A stretch of 64,000 nt of DNA from Archangium violaceum (GCF_016859125.1 NZ_CP069338.1:12341501-12405500), one strand, 5' to 3'. Shown: positions 51,902-61,433, counted from the stretch's first letter. The notes: generated by a model not told the origin, from the sequence alone. Program-made: numbers and translations.

Positions 51902-53503
51902 ATGCTCTCCACCCCGCTGCTCGTCACCTGGCTCGCGTTCGCCACCCCCACTCCCCTCCCCCAGAGCACCGAGGCCGAGGGCCCCGGCGCCGATGCCACG
52001 AGTGTCTACTCGCTGGAGGATGGGGCCTTCGTGGACCAGGCCCTTCGGGATCTGGAGCTCCTCGAGCGCCACGCCCAGGGCCTGCGGGCCCTGCAGGAGC
52101 GGATCGCCCAGACGCGTGGCCTCTACACGCGCGAGCAGGACATCCCCTACACGCCCGAGGAGAAGCGCACCCTGCTCACCACCTGGGCGGCCTTCTCCGA
52201 CTACTTCGCCGCGCTCGAGCTCCTCCGCCAGCGCTACTGGGACTTCCTCGAGATGCCCAAGCGCACCCAGGACACGAAGCACGCCTGGGGCTTCCTGCTC
52301 ACCCACGGAGCGCTCACCACGCAGCTGGCCCACGGGCTGACGTACGCGGAGCTCACCAACGGCCGCAAGCAGCTCGAGGTCATCCTGGACGAGCCCGCCG
52401 AGGAGTACGGCCTGCCCGCGCGCACCTTCGCCCGCTTCAAGCAGAAGGCCATCCACGTCTCCACCTCCACCCAGCTCGTGACGGGGGACGCCTACGCCGA
52501 GCAGCTCCGGCCCCTGCTGAAGAAGACGGGCATCCTCAACGTGCGCCGCGCGGTGTGGCTCATCCAGGAGATGCGGCAGAACTCCAAGGTGGCCCGGGGC
52601 AAGCTGCTCGAGCGTGGACCCACCTTGTTCGCCAAGGCCGGCGCGGACGTGCTCAAGGACGCCACCAGCCGCGCCGTCTTCCCCGTGCAGCGCTCGGTGG
52701 CCGAGTGGATGGGCGACACCCGGGTGAAGCGCATCGGCCAGCCGCTCATCAAGCGCGAGCAGGCACTCGCCCTGCTGGCCCGCCTGCAGCCGGGCGACAT
52801 CATCGTGGCGAGGCAGAACTGGTACCTCTCCAACATCGGCCTGCCGGGCTTCTGGCCGCATGCCGAGCTGTACGTGGGGACGCCCCAGGACTGGGTCTCC
52901 GCCTTCGACGGCGACGCCGAGGTGCGGGCCTGGCTGGAGACCCTGCCCGGTTCACCGAAGACGCTCGCCGAGCACCTGGCGCGCGAATACCCCGCCAAGT
53001 GGGCCGCCTACGGCACCCCGGACAGCCACGGAGACGCGCTGCGCATCATCGAATCCATTAGCGAGGGCGTGTCCTTCACCGGCCCCGAGCACGGCATGCG
53101 CGTGGACTACCTCGGCGTCATGCGCCCGCGCCTGCGGCCCGTGGACAAGGCCCGTGCCATCGCCCGCGCCTTCCACCTCCAGGGCCGGCCCTACGACTTC
53201 AACTTCGACTTCTTCTCCGACTCCACCCTCGTGTGCACCGAGCTCGTCTACAAGTCCTACGTCCCCTCCCAGGAGACGAAGGGCGTGCGCGTGGAGCTGG
53301 TGGACGTGGCCGGCCGGCGTACCCTGCCCGCCAACGAGTTCGTCCGCCTCTTCGACTCCGAGTACGACAGCCCCGAGGAGCGGCAGCTGGATTTCGTTGC
53401 GTTCCTCGACGGACGCGAGCAGGAGCGGGATGCGGTGGAGGGAGACGTGACGGCCTTCCGGCGCACCTGGCGCCGGGTGAAGTGGGACATCGCCCAGCAG
53501 TGA
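51902..53503 (+). CDS. YiiX/YebB-like NlpC/P60-type cysteine hydrolase
   Basis: A 533-residue secreted protein with a hydrophobic start (STPLLVTWLAFATPTPLP). A long helical region covers about 40-290. The permuted papain-like domain has LQPGDIIVARQNWYLSN, the catalytic-type His320 in GFWPHAELYVG, and Cys445 in STLVCTELVYKSY. The His-before-Cys order is that of the YiiX/YebB permuted NlpC/P60 group, acting on lipids or peptides at the envelope. The helical domain is specific to this protein. It is followed 12 bases later by a small gene on the same strand. Confidence 0.85.
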   Translation: MLSTPLLVTWLAFATPTPLPQSTEAEGPGADATSVYSLEDGAFVDQALRDLELLERHAQGLRALQERIAQTRGLYTREQDIPYTPEEKRTLLTTWAAFSDYFAALELLRQRYWDFLEMPKRTQDTKHAWGFLLTHGALTTQLAHGLTYAELTNGRKQLEVILDEPAEEYGLPARTFARFKQKAIHVSTSTQLVTGDAYAEQLRPLLKKTGILNVRRAVWLIQEMRQNSKVARGKLLERGPTLFAKAGADVLKDATSRAVFPVQRSVAEWMGDTRVKRIGQPLIKREQALALLARLQPGDIIVARQNWYLSNIGLPGFWPHAELYVGTPQDWVSAFDGDAEVRAWLETLPGSPKTLAEHLAREYPAKWAAYGTPDSHGDALRIIESISEGVSFTGPEHGMRVDYLGVMRPRLRPVDKARAIARAFHLQGRPYDFNFDFFSDSTLVCTELVYKSYVPSQETKGVRVELVDVAGRRTLPANEFVRLFDSEYDSPEERQLDFVAFLDGREQERDAVEGDVTAFRRTWRRVKWDIAQQ

Positions 53504-53515
53504 GCGAGGAGACAC

Positions 53516-53794
53516 ATGACGGAAGAGAGCGGACTGGAGATGCTGGAGATTGCCGGCAAGCTCTATGAGCGGATGATTTCCCAGCAGCAGGCCAAGGTCC
53601 TCCGCCTGGCCCGAGAGGTGGTCCCCAACATCACCCCCGAGGAGCTGCGCAACCCACATGATTTCCCAAAACTCAAGGAACACCCCACCTTCGAATTCGA
53701 GGACGGGCTGCTCTCGGGGCTCATCTCCGCGCAGGTGGCGCTCAACGCGGAAATCAAGGGCCGCCTGTTGCCCCCCGAACCTCCCCAGAGCTGA
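53516..53794 (+). CDS. Small conserved-looking hypothetical protein
   Basis: A 92-residue helical protein (GLEMLEIAGKLYERMISQQQAKVLRLAREVVPNITPEEL and a charged tail). No signal peptide, no recognised domain. GAGGAG precedes the ATG. It is 12 bases downstream of the YiiX-like gene, so probably co-transcribed with it. Confidence 0.7.
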   Translation: MTEESGLEMLEIAGKLYERMISQQQAKVLRLAREVVPNITPEELRNPHDFPKLKEHPTFEFEDGLLSGLISAQVALNAEIKGRLLPPEPPQS

Positions 53795-53844
53795 CTGCCT
53801 GCCTGCCTTTGCCGTCCGCCTTCCCGTGGGTTAGTCCTTCCGCC

Positions 53845-54699
53845 GTGAGTATCACCTCGACCTTGAGTCCGCCGCTCGCCCGCGAACGCCTCCTGTCCGC
53901 GCTCGCGGCCGATCCCCCGCGGTTGGACCTGGCGGCCATCGCCATCGCCACCATCAATCAGCCGGAGCTGGACGCCGCGGCGTGCCTGCACACGCTGGAT
54001 GCCCTCGCCTGCCGGGTCCAACTGGAGATGGAGCGGCACGCGGGCCATGGTGAGGTGATGGCGGGCCTCACCGCGCTGCGTCACGTGCTGGCGGACATCG
54101 AGGGCTTCCGCGGCAACGAGGACGACTATCAGGCCCCGGACAACAGCTTCCTGGACCTGGTGCTGGAGCGGAAGGTGGGCCTGCCCATCACGCTCTCGGT
54201 GGTGTACCTGGAGGTGGCACGGCGGGCGGGCATTCCCCTCTATGGGGTGCCCCTCCCCGGGCACTTCCTGGTGGCCTGCAGCGCCGGGGACCACAAGCTG
54301 GTGGTGGACCCGTTCCACGGGGGAGAAATCCTCACGGAGGAGGGCTGCAAGGAGCTGCTGGAGCGCGTGGCGCCGCAGCTCAAGTTCACGCCGTCCATGC
54401 TGGCGCCCGCGCCGGTGGAGCTCATCACCTACCGGATGCTCTCCAACCTGCGGCGGGTGTACCTGGAGCGCGAGGACTACGAGCGGGGGCTGGCCGTGGT
54501 GGACCTGCTGCTGATGCTGGCCCCCAACCATCCGGGCGAGCTGCGGACGCGGGCGGCGCTGCTCGCCAACCTGGGGGCCTACCGGGCGGCCCTCAAGGAC
54601 GTGGAGCGCTGCATGGAGCTGTCGCCAGACGCGCCGGACCGGGAGCGGCTGGAACTGACGGCCCGGGAGTTGCGCGAGCGCGCCTCTCTGTTGAACTGA
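53845..54699 (+). CDS. SirB1-family (transglutaminase-like plus TPR) protein
   Basis: A 284-residue protein of the SirB1 family. It has LRHVLADIEGFRGNEDDYQAPDNSFLDLVLERKVGLPITLSVVYLEVARRAGIPLYGVPLPGHFLV, the inactive transglutaminase-like core. VDPFHGGEILTEE and a carboxy TPR-like pair (YLEREDYERGLAVVDLLLMLAPNHP) follow. The catalytic Cys of true transglutaminases is replaced by Ser in this motif (ITLSVVY), as usual in SirB1. I chose GTG 53845; a TTG at 53809 is the alternative. It is 4 bases upstream of the Nudix gene. Confidence 0.85.
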   Translation: MSITSTLSPPLARERLLSALAADPPRLDLAAIAIATINQPELDAAACLHTLDALACRVQLEMERHAGHGEVMAGLTALRHVLADIEGFRGNEDDYQAPDNSFLDLVLERKVGLPITLSVVYLEVARRAGIPLYGVPLPGHFLVACSAGDHKLVVDPFHGGEILTEEGCKELLERVAPQLKFTPSMLAPAPVELITYRMLSNLRRVYLEREDYERGLAVVDLLLMLAPNHPGELRTRAALLANLGAYRAALKDVERCMELSPDAPDRERLELTARELRERASLLN

Positions 54700-54703
54700 G
54701 CCG

Positions 54704-55264
54704 ATGAGTCCCATCAAACCGTGGCTCCGCCTGCGCCGGGGCCTGGAGCATGACTACCGCGTCCTCAAGGTCCGCCAGGACGTGGTGGCGGACCCGCGCA
54801 CCGGCCACGAGCACCCGCGCGTCCTCATCGACTGCCCGGACTGGGTGAACGTCATCGCGGTGACGAAGGACGAGCAGCTCGTCCTCATCCGCCAGTACCG
54901 CTTCGGCACCGAGCAGACGACGCTGGAGATTCCCGGCGGCATGGTGGAGCCCGGAGAGGACCCCGAGGCGGCCGCCGCGCGCGAGTTGGAGGAGGAAACG
55001 GGGTACGTGCCGGGCCGCGTGGTGAGGCTCGGGCAGGTGCACCCCAACCCCGCCATCCAGAACAACGTCTGTCACAGCTACCTGGCGCTCGACTGCGTGA
55101 AACAGCACGAGGGTAAACAGGACGAGGGCGAGGACATCGCCGTGGAGCTGCACCCGCGCTCGTCGGTGACGCAGCTGCTCCAAAGTGGGGCCATCTCCCA
55201 CTCGCTGGTGGTGGTGGCCTTCTTCCTGGAGCGACTGCACGCCGAGGCCCCGGGCCCCCGCTGA
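54704..55264 (+). CDS. Nudix hydrolase, ADP-ribose pyrophosphatase-like
   Basis: A 186-residue Nudix enzyme. The box GMVEPGEDPEAAAARELEEETGY fits G-x5-E-x7-REUxEExGU exactly. The preceding LVLIRQYRFGTEQTTLEIPGG is typical of ADP-sugar pyrophosphatases, which have Arg-Gln-Tyr-Arg before the box. VHPNPAIQNNVCHSYLA follows. It probably hydrolyses ADP-ribose or a related nucleoside diphosphate sugar. It starts 4 bases after the SirB1-like gene. Confidence 0.9.
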   Translation: MSPIKPWLRLRRGLEHDYRVLKVRQDVVADPRTGHEHPRVLIDCPDWVNVIAVTKDEQLVLIRQYRFGTEQTTLEIPGGMVEPGEDPEAAAARELEEETGYVPGRVVRLGQVHPNPAIQNNVCHSYLALDCVKQHEGKQDEGEDIAVELHPRSSVTQLLQSGAISHSLVVVAFFLERLHAEAPGPR

Positions 55265-55385
55265 AATTGTCGGGTGCGCAGCCGCGTTTGACGCCAGCGT
55301 CACACAGGAGACCCACTCCCGGGCCTCCCCCCCCGTGACATGTACTCCGGGCAGCACTAGCCTCTGCCCACGAGGTGAGTTCGCC

Positions 55386-57713
55386 ATGGCGGAAAGCCTG
55401 ACGCAGCCCCGCGAGGAGCAGCACCCCGAGCAGCTCCCCGTCTCCCTTCCCTCCGGCGCGGGCCATGAGGCCGCTCGTTCCCACGAGAGCGCCCCGGTCC
55501 GCGTCTCCATCCCCGACATCCTCCCGGACGAGGACGTGTTCGCCTACGTGCGGCGCGTCCGCGGCGGCTTCGAGCCCCGGCTGTACCAGCAGGTGGTGGG
55601 GGCGGCCAACGAGCTCAAGGAAGGCGACGTGGCCATCGGCGTGGCCGCGGCCGACGAGGTGTCCCGCCGCAATGCCCGCGAGCTGCTCGCGCGCACGCGA
55701 CTGGGAGACCTGGACGCCCACCCGCTCATCCAGGAGCGGCTCTATTCGTACATGCAGGGGGCGCTCGAGCCGTCGGCGCAGGCGCGCACCGCGAGCTGGA
55801 CGCTGGGCGGGCTCAAGGCCTTCCTGCTGTCGGCGGGCGAGGAGGACATCCACGACATCATCGACGGGCTGAGCAGCGACGCCATCGGTTGTGTCGTGAA
55901 GCTCATGTCCAACGAGGAGCTCGCCGCGGTGGGGCGCAAGGTCTTCAATCCGCTGCCCGGCGGCAAGGTGGGCGCGAAGGGCTACCTGGGCGCGCGCATC
56001 CAGCCCAACTCGCCCACGGACCACCCGGACGACATCCGCTGGCAGGTCTTCAACGGGTGGAGCTTCGCCGTGGGGGACGTGGTGCTCGGCACCAACCCCG
56101 TGTCCTCGGCGCCCGAGTCCGTGGCCGCCGTGGAGTCCGCCCTGCACGAGATTCTGGTGACGTTCGGGCTCCAGGACGTGATGCCGCACTGCGTGCTGGC
56201 GCACGTGGACGTGCAGGCGGTGGTGGAGGCCATGCAGCCGGGCACCACGGGTGTCTGGTTCCAGAGCCTGGGCAGCACCGAGGCCGCCAACCGCACCTTC
56301 GACGTCACCCTGGAGAAGATGGAGGCCCACGCCGCCGCGCGCACCGGGCGCTGGGGCATGTACTTCGAGACGGGCCAGGGCGCCGACGCCACCAACGGCC
56401 ATGCCGCTGGCGTGGACATGGTGGTGCACGAGTCGCGCAAGTACGGCTTCTCGCGCGCCCTCAAGCAGCGCGTCGGCGCCGCGCAGGCCCGCGCTGGCGT
56501 CGCCGAGCCCGCCCCCTGGGTCATCGTCAACGACGTGGCCGGCTTCATCGGCCCCGAGGTGTTCCGCACCCGCGAGCAGCTGGTGCGCTGCTGCCTCGAG
56601 GACATCGTCATGGGCAAGCTGCACGGCCTGACGATCGGCCTGGACGTCTGCTCCACCCTGCACATGGACGTCTCGCTGGACGACCTGGGCTGGTGCCTGG
56701 AGCAGCTCATGCCGGCCAACCCCGGCTACCTCATGGCGCTGCCCACCCGGAATGATCCGATGCTCAGCTACCTGACCACGGCCTTCCAGGACCACGTCCG
56801 GCTGCGCCAGAAGTTCGGCTACAAGGTGGATGACCGGATGTGGGCCTTCTTCCAGCGGCTGGGTGTCATCGACGCGGAAGGCCAGCCCACCGAGCACTTC
56901 GGCGACCCGGCCTGGGTGTACCTCCAGTACCGCCGCCACAAGGGAGACACGCGCCCGGACGCCGACGTGCTCGCCGAGGCCGCGCGGCAGATGGCCGAGG
57001 TCCACGCCCGCGGCGTGCCCCTCGCGGTGGGGCATGGCGCGCAGCCCTGGGACATGGAGCCCACGCTCGAGCGGGAGATCCGCCAGCTCTACGACGACGC
57101 CAAGGCCGGCCTCTGGTCCGACCTCTCCCCGGACTTCGTCGCGACCCTCCCCGACGCCGTGCGCCTGCGCACCCGGGTCTCCACCCGCCGCGACTACATC
57201 CTCCGCCCACCCGCGGGCGAGCAGCTGGAGCCCTCCTCCGAGCGCGTGCTGGAGGCGCTGCGCGCGCGCCACGCCGGCCGATATGACGTGCAGCTCGTCA
57301 TCTCGGATGGCCTGGACGCGCGCTCGCTCATGGACGAGGGCCACCTGCGGCCCTTCCTCACCACGCTGCGCGCCCGGCTGGAGGCCGCCGGACACCGCGT
57401 GGCTCCCGAGCACCTCGTGCTGACGCTCGGGCGCGTGCGGGCCGGCTACCGCGCGGGAGAGCTGCTCTTCGGAGACCCGACGCTGGAGGGGCCCCGGGCC
57501 CTCATCCACGTCATCGGCGAGCGCCCGGGCTCCGGGCACCACAGCTTCTCCGCCTACGTCACCGCGCCCCAGGCCCGTGTCTGGGCCAGTCCGGGCGCGG
57601 TGGACCACAACATCACCCGGGTGGTGGCCGGCATCTCCGACACCAGCCTGCGCCCCGAGGCCGCCGCGGTGGAGGTGGCGCGCATCCTCGGCGAGCTCAC
57701 CTCCGCTTCCTGA
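55386..57713 (+). CDS. Fused ethanolamine ammonia-lyase (EutB-EutC in one chain)
   Basis: A 775-residue adenosylcobalamin-dependent ethanolamine ammonia-lyase. Residues about 45-500 are the EutB large subunit (FNGWSFAVGDVVLGTNPVSS, FQSLGSTEAANRTFDV, TGQGADATNGHAAGVD, HGLTIGLDVCSTLHM). Residues about 505-775 are EutC (DFVATLPDAVRLRTRVSTRRDY, VQLVISDGLDARSLM, LHVIGERPGSGHHSFSAYVT). In enteric bacteria these are two genes; here there is one uninterrupted frame. No EutA reactivase, microcompartment or permease gene is nearby, and no cobalamin riboswitch was recognised in the 121-base leader. Confidence 0.92.
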   Translation: MAESLTQPREEQHPEQLPVSLPSGAGHEAARSHESAPVRVSIPDILPDEDVFAYVRRVRGGFEPRLYQQVVGAANELKEGDVAIGVAAADEVSRRNARELLARTRLGDLDAHPLIQERLYSYMQGALEPSAQARTASWTLGGLKAFLLSAGEEDIHDIIDGLSSDAIGCVVKLMSNEELAAVGRKVFNPLPGGKVGAKGYLGARIQPNSPTDHPDDIRWQVFNGWSFAVGDVVLGTNPVSSAPESVAAVESALHEILVTFGLQDVMPHCVLAHVDVQAVVEAMQPGTTGVWFQSLGSTEAANRTFDVTLEKMEAHAAARTGRWGMYFETGQGADATNGHAAGVDMVVHESRKYGFSRALKQRVGAAQARAGVAEPAPWVIVNDVAGFIGPEVFRTREQLVRCCLEDIVMGKLHGLTIGLDVCSTLHMDVSLDDLGWCLEQLMPANPGYLMALPTRNDPMLSYLTTAFQDHVRLRQKFGYKVDDRMWAFFQRLGVIDAEGQPTEHFGDPAWVYLQYRRHKGDTRPDADVLAEAARQMAEVHARGVPLAVGHGAQPWDMEPTLEREIRQLYDDAKAGLWSDLSPDFVATLPDAVRLRTRVSTRRDYILRPPAGEQLEPSSERVLEALRARHAGRYDVQLVISDGLDARSLMDEGHLRPFLTTLRARLEAAGHRVAPEHLVLTLGRVRAGYRAGELLFGDPTLEGPRALIHVIGERPGSGHHSFSAYVTAPQARVWASPGAVDHNITRVVAGISDTSLRPEAAAVEVARILGELTSAS

Positions 57714-57716
57714 GCC

Positions 57717-58703
57717 TCACCGGACCACGAGGCGCAGGAACAGCTCGATCCCCGCCCAGCTGCGCAGCCGGGTGGTGTGGCCGTTGACGGCGTGTCCGAT
57801 GTCGGGAAGCGTGTCCACCCACAAGAAGGGGGAGCGGGGGTAGGCCCTCGCCTCGTTCCGGGCGTAGGACGCGTTCGCCACCACGTCGTTCTCCCCCAGC
57901 TGCACCAGCAGGGGCACGGTGATGCGCTCAACCGGGATGGACTCCGGCGAGGCCAGCATGGTCAGCAGATCCGTCAGCTGGCCGCGCGTCACGGTGTCCG
58001 CCACCTGGTTGTCGTAGGCGATGACGTCCGGGTCCGCGTTCGCCACGTCGTAGAAGAGCGCGGTGCGCAGCTCATCCGGGACGCGGACGTACGGGCCCTG
58101 CGCCAGGAGGGCACCGATGGTCGCCTCGTCCACCGGCACGGAGTGCAGGGTGTTCAGCCAGCCCGTCATCACCAGGGCCTGCGCGTCGCCATACAGCGCC
58201 TGCGCGAAGGTGGAGATGAGCGCCCCGTTGGAGTGCCCCACGTAGATGAGCTTCTCGCAGGTGTGCCTCGGCGCGGTGGCCCGGAGGTGCCGCGCCACCT
58301 GGTGCAGGGCGCTCGCCGACTCCGCCAGGTTGATGAAGTCCCCGTCCGGCCTGTCGCTCTCACCCGTGCCCGGCAGATCCACCGCGAGCACCGCGTAGCC
58401 CCTGCGGGCCATGTACCGCGCGTACGAGTAGTCCCGGCCGTCGATCTCCGGCAGGTCCCAGTACTCGTGGTTGTAGGTGATGCCGTGCGTGAGGATCTGC
58501 ACCGGGCGGTGCTTCAAGCTGCCCTGGTAGTAGAGGTAGCCCACCACCGTATAGGTGTTCCCATCGGACAGCCGCACCGGGAACTCCCGCCGCTCCACCT
58601 TCACGTCTCGTGAGCCCCAGGCCCCAGCCGTGCCCGGCAACGCCAGCGCCAACCCCAGCACCAGCGCCATCCAAACGCCCATGAAACGCATCATCCGCCT
58701 CAT
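57717..58703 (-). CDS. Secreted alpha/beta hydrolase
   Basis: A 328-residue exported hydrolase with signal peptide WMALVLGLALALPGTAGA. It has the oxyanion-type ILTHGITYNHEYW, AVDLPGTGESDRPDGD, the nucleophile elbow YVGHSNGALIS, the acid region VQLGENDVV and the late His in PDIGHAVNGH. It is a general esterase/lipase fold with unknown substrate. The ATG at 58703 has GAGGAG upstream. Three bases separate its stop from the stop of the ammonia-lyase on the other strand. Confidence 0.87.
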   Translation of the reverse strand: MRRMMRFMGVWMALVLGLALALPGTAGAWGSRDVKVERREFPVRLSDGNTYTVVGYLYYQGSLKHRPVQILTHGITYNHEYWDLPEIDGRDYSYARYMARRGYAVLAVDLPGTGESDRPDGDFINLAESASALHQVARHLRATAPRHTCEKLIYVGHSNGALISTFAQALYGDAQALVMTGWLNTLHSVPVDEATIGALLAQGPYVRVPDELRTALFYDVANADPDVIAYDNQVADTVTRGQLTDLLTMLASPESIPVERITVPLLVQLGENDVVANASYARNEARAYPRSPFLWVDTLPDIGHAVNGHTTRLRSWAGIELFLRLVVR

Positions 58704-58734
58704 ATCGCTCCTCACTCCCACGGATTCCAAGAAA

Positions 58735-58753
58735 AATTGAATTACATTCAATT
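58735..58753. promoter_or_regulatory. AT-rich promoter island with perfect palindrome AATTGAAT-tac-ATTCAATT
   Basis: An 8+3+8 perfect inverted repeat in the divergent space between the secreted hydrolase and the acyltransferase. A second inverted repeat GATAT-n6-ATATC lies at 58766-58781. About 58728-58820 is far more AT-rich than anything else in the window. This is a candidate two-way regulated promoter. Confidence 0.6.
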
Positions 58754-58941
58754 ATAGATGGTTCTGATATTCCTGGATATCGTACAGATCCAATGAAAAT
58801 TACTTTTCACATAAAGCATCGCGTGACGGGAGGTGCACATCCGCTCGCGAGGGCGGCGCGTGGCGGGAAGACAACGCATTTCCCCGGGGCCATGCGGAAT
58901 CTGACACGATGGTCGCCCCAGGATGCGGAGGGGGAGAAGGC

Positions 58942-59748
58942 GTGAAGCAAGAAGAGTCGGTGAGGGAGCGGCTGGAGCGGATGGAGTTGCCGTTCAATGC
59001 GTATGGGGTGGACCCCTACGGTGTCTCCAAGAAGCACCTGCGCGTCTTCTTCGAGGTGATGGCCTTCTTCTACCGGAACTACTTCCGGGTGCGCTGCCAT
59101 GGGATCGAACACATCCCCGCGCGGGGAAGAGCCATGGTGGTGGGCAACCACTCGGGAGGCGTGGCGGTGGACGGGGCCATGGTCATCACCTCGGCCTTCC
59201 TGGAGATGGAGCCCCCGCGGCTGGCGCAGGGAATGGCGGAGAAGTTCATCAACGCCATGCCGGTGGCCTCCACGTGGGCCAGCCGCTGCGGCCAGTTCCC
59301 CGGCCTGCCCGAGCACGCGATACGCCTCCTGGAGGAGGACCGGCTGCTGATGATCTTCCCCGAGGGCGCGCGCGGCACCGCGAAGCTCTACCCGCAGCGC
59401 TATGATCTGGTGGAGTTCGGCACGGGCTTCATGCGCCTGGCGCTCAAGACGCGCACCCCCATCATCCCGTTCGGCTTCCTGGGAGGCGGAGCGGCCATTC
59501 CGACGATCGCCAACCTCTACGGCCTGGGCCGGGCGCTCGGAATGCCGTACGTGCCCGTCACGCCCTACGTGCTGCCGGTGCCCCTCCCCGTGCCGCTGGA
59601 AATCCACTATGGCGAGCCGATGCACTTCGAGGGCACGGGCAACGAGGAGGACTCGGTCATCCTGGGCTATGTGGAGCAGGTGAAGGAGCGCATCGCGGGC
59701 ATCGTCGAGAAGCGCCGGCACGAGCGCTGGAGGGGCGTTGAGCCATGA
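58942..59748 (+). CDS. Lysophospholipid acyltransferase (PlsC-like)
   Basis: A 268-residue membrane-associated acyltransferase. The catalytic block is [13 protein letters not shown] (His and Asp six apart, as in the NHSGG subgroup of the family). The glycerophosphate-binding motif is IFPEGARGT. The GTG at 58942 is preferred for its GGGGAGAAGG site; an ATG at 58909 would add 11 residues. The substrate is probably a lysophosphatidic acid or similar lipid. Its stop overlaps the next start (ATGA, 59745-59748). Confidence 0.85.
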   Translation: MKQEESVRERLERMELPFNAYGVDPYGVSKKHLRVFFEVMAFFYRNYFRVRCHGIEHIPARGRAMVVGNHSGGVAVDGAMVITSAFLEMEPPRLAQGMAEKFINAMPVASTWASRCGQFPGLPEHAIRLLEEDRLLMIFPEGARGTAKLYPQRYDLVEFGTGFMRLALKTRTPIIPFGFLGGGAAIPTIANLYGLGRALGMPYVPVTPYVLPVPLPVPLEIHYGEPMHFEGTGNEEDSVILGYVEQVKERIAGIVEKRRHERWRGVEP

Positions 59749-60722
59749 AGGTCCTCATCCTCGGTATTGGCGGAGCGGTGGCGCAGCGCGTGGCGTTGCG
59801 GCTGCGGGACAGCGGACACACGGTGATGGGCATCGACACCCGGCCGTGGGAGGACGCGCCCGCGGATGTCGAAGTGCACGAGGTGGACCTGCGCAAGCGG
59901 GCGGCGGAGGACGTGTTCCGCACGCGGCGGCCCGAGGCGGTGGTGCACATGGCCACGGTGACGTCGCTGCGCGTGCAGGGCGAGGAGCGCCACCGCATCA
60001 ACCTGGGCGGCACGCGCGTGGTGTTCGAGCACTGCCGCGCCTACGGGGTGAAGCACGCCATCTTCGTGGGCCGGCACACCTTCTACGGAGCGGCACCGGA
60101 CTCGGCGCTGTACCACACCGAGGACGAGCCCCCGAAGGAGCTGGCCTCCTTCCCGGAGCTGGGGGACCTGGTGGCCGCGGACCTGTACGCCTCCACGGCG
60201 CTGTGGCGCTACCCGGAGCTGACCACGTCGGTGCTGCGCGTGAGCTACACGCTGGGGCCCTCGGCGCAGGGCACGCTGGCCACCTTCCTGAGGGGCCGGC
60301 GGGTGCCCATGGTGGCGGGGTATGATCCGCTCTTCCAGTTCATGCACGAGGACGACGTGGCGGCGGCCATCGCGCTCACGGTGGACAAGCGCGTGCGAGG
60401 CGTCTTCAACGTGGCGGGACCGCAGCCGCTGCCGCTGTCCGTCATCATCCGCCACGCCCAGCGCCAGCCGGTGCCGCTGCCCATGATGGTGCTGCGCCAG
60501 CTCATCGGCCGCTTCGGGCTGCCACGGCTGCCCCCCGGAGCGCTCTACCACCTGCAGTACCCCATCGTGGTGGACGCGCGCGCCTTCCAGCAGGCCACCG
60601 GCTTCACCTTCCGCTACGACGAGGTGCAGACCATCCAGTCCTTCCTGGAGGCCCACCCTCCCCCGCGCCCGCGGCGGGAGGAGCTCTTCGACAAGCTGGA
60701 GGCACTCGGGGTGCTGAAGTAG
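59745..60722 (+). CDS. Extended-SDR epimerase/dehydratase-like protein, catalytic Tyr-Lys apparently missing
   Basis: A 325-residue NAD(P)-binding protein starting [20 protein letters not shown], then VVHMATVTS and [25 protein letters not shown]. The [12 protein letters not shown] region is typical of extended SDRs. At the place of the Y-x3-K pair it has [15 protein letters not shown], with no Lys at +4, so it may bind a cofactor without normal redox catalysis or use another residue. Translation is coupled to the acyltransferase, suggesting lipid or sterol-like metabolism. Confidence 0.8.
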   Translation: MKVLILGIGGAVAQRVALRLRDSGHTVMGIDTRPWEDAPADVEVHEVDLRKRAAEDVFRTRRPEAVVHMATVTSLRVQGEERHRINLGGTRVVFEHCRAYGVKHAIFVGRHTFYGAAPDSALYHTEDEPPKELASFPELGDLVAADLYASTALWRYPELTTSVLRVSYTLGPSAQGTLATFLRGRRVPMVAGYDPLFQFMHEDDVAAAIALTVDKRVRGVFNVAGPQPLPLSVIIRHAQRQPVPLPMMVLRQLIGRFGLPRLPPGALYHLQYPIVVDARAFQQATGFTFRYDEVQTIQSFLEAHPPPRPRREELFDKLEALGVLK

Positions 60723-60727
60723 CGGGC

Positions 60728-61348
60728 TCAATCTCCGCGGAGGACGAGGCAGAGGCGCAGGGCGGCGTCGACGACCTCGTGAATCGGTCGCGAGTAACCG
60801 CTCGCGATCCAACTCAGGGCGATGTGGATGACGCCACCGACCACGCCCGCGCGCAGCAGCGGCTCGCCCGCCGCGCCGCTCTTCCCGTGGGGATCGAGCG
60901 TCCGCGCGAGCAGCTCCCCGAAGGCACGGAGGAACGCCTCGAAGACCTGGTCGACGGCGGGGCTCACGCCCGAGATCTCGACGAGGAACACCCTCGCCGA
61001 CGGGGGATGATTCTTGAGCGCCTCGTAATAGGCGCTGAGCATCGCGCGAGCCCGCTCGACCGGACGGTCCGGAGCCCCGGCCCCCGCCTTCTCCAACTCA
61101 CCCAGGACGAAGTCCGTCACGGCCCGGAACGAGGCGACGAGCAACTCCTCACTGTTGGAGAACGACTCGTAGAAGTAGCGCTCGGTCAGCCCGGCCGCCT
61201 CGCAGACGGCCTTCACCGTCGCGCTGCGATAGCCCCGCTCCCCATAGACCCGGATGGCCGCCTCGAGGAACTGCTCGCGTCGTTGGGCTCGACGCTCCTC
61301 GGCCGAGGATCCGCGATAGCGCCGGTTAGCCATGGGAGGGGTAGCCAT
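60728..61348 (-). CDS. TetR-family repressor of the adjacent Baeyer-Villiger monooxygenase
   Basis: A 206-residue TetR regulator. The HTH is SATVKAVCEAAGLTERYFYESFSNSEELLVASF (about 40-72). The ligand domain has PPSARVFLVEISGVSPAVDQVF, as in regulators of steroid/fatty-acid-like ligands in actinobacteria. The ATG at 61348 has AGGAG upstream; a second ATG 15 bases in is possible. It is divergent from the monooxygenase, with TGACA/TGTCA inverted repeats between. Confidence 0.88.
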   Translation of the reverse strand: MATPPMANRRYRGSSAEERRAQRREQFLEAAIRVYGERGYRSATVKAVCEAAGLTERYFYESFSNSEELLVASFRAVTDFVLGELEKAGAGAPDRPVERARAMLSAYYEALKNHPPSARVFLVEISGVSPAVDQVFEAFLRAFGELLARTLDPHGKSGAAGEPLLRAGVVGGVIHIALSWIASGYSRPIHEVVDAALRLCLVLRGD

Positions 61349-61370
61349 ACGACTCCTGTTGACATGATGC

Positions 61371-61393
61371 GTTGTCAGATCCAGTTTGACAAC
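61371..61393. promoter_or_regulatory. Candidate TetR operator GTTGTCA-n9-TGACAAC
   Basis: A perfect 7-bp inverted repeat with a 9-base spacer in the 85-base divergent promoter. A further TTGACA (61359-61364) pairs with the left arm, so three half-sites are present. Confidence 0.75.
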
Positions 61394-61433
61394 GTGTCGT
61401 GTCACCGATGCCGGTGCACGGGAGATCGCATCA

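Noticed and set aside
55265-55385. Cobalamin riboswitch before the ammonia-lyase gene (also sought before metH)
   Set aside because: No B12-box-like sequence or suitable paired structure could be recognised.
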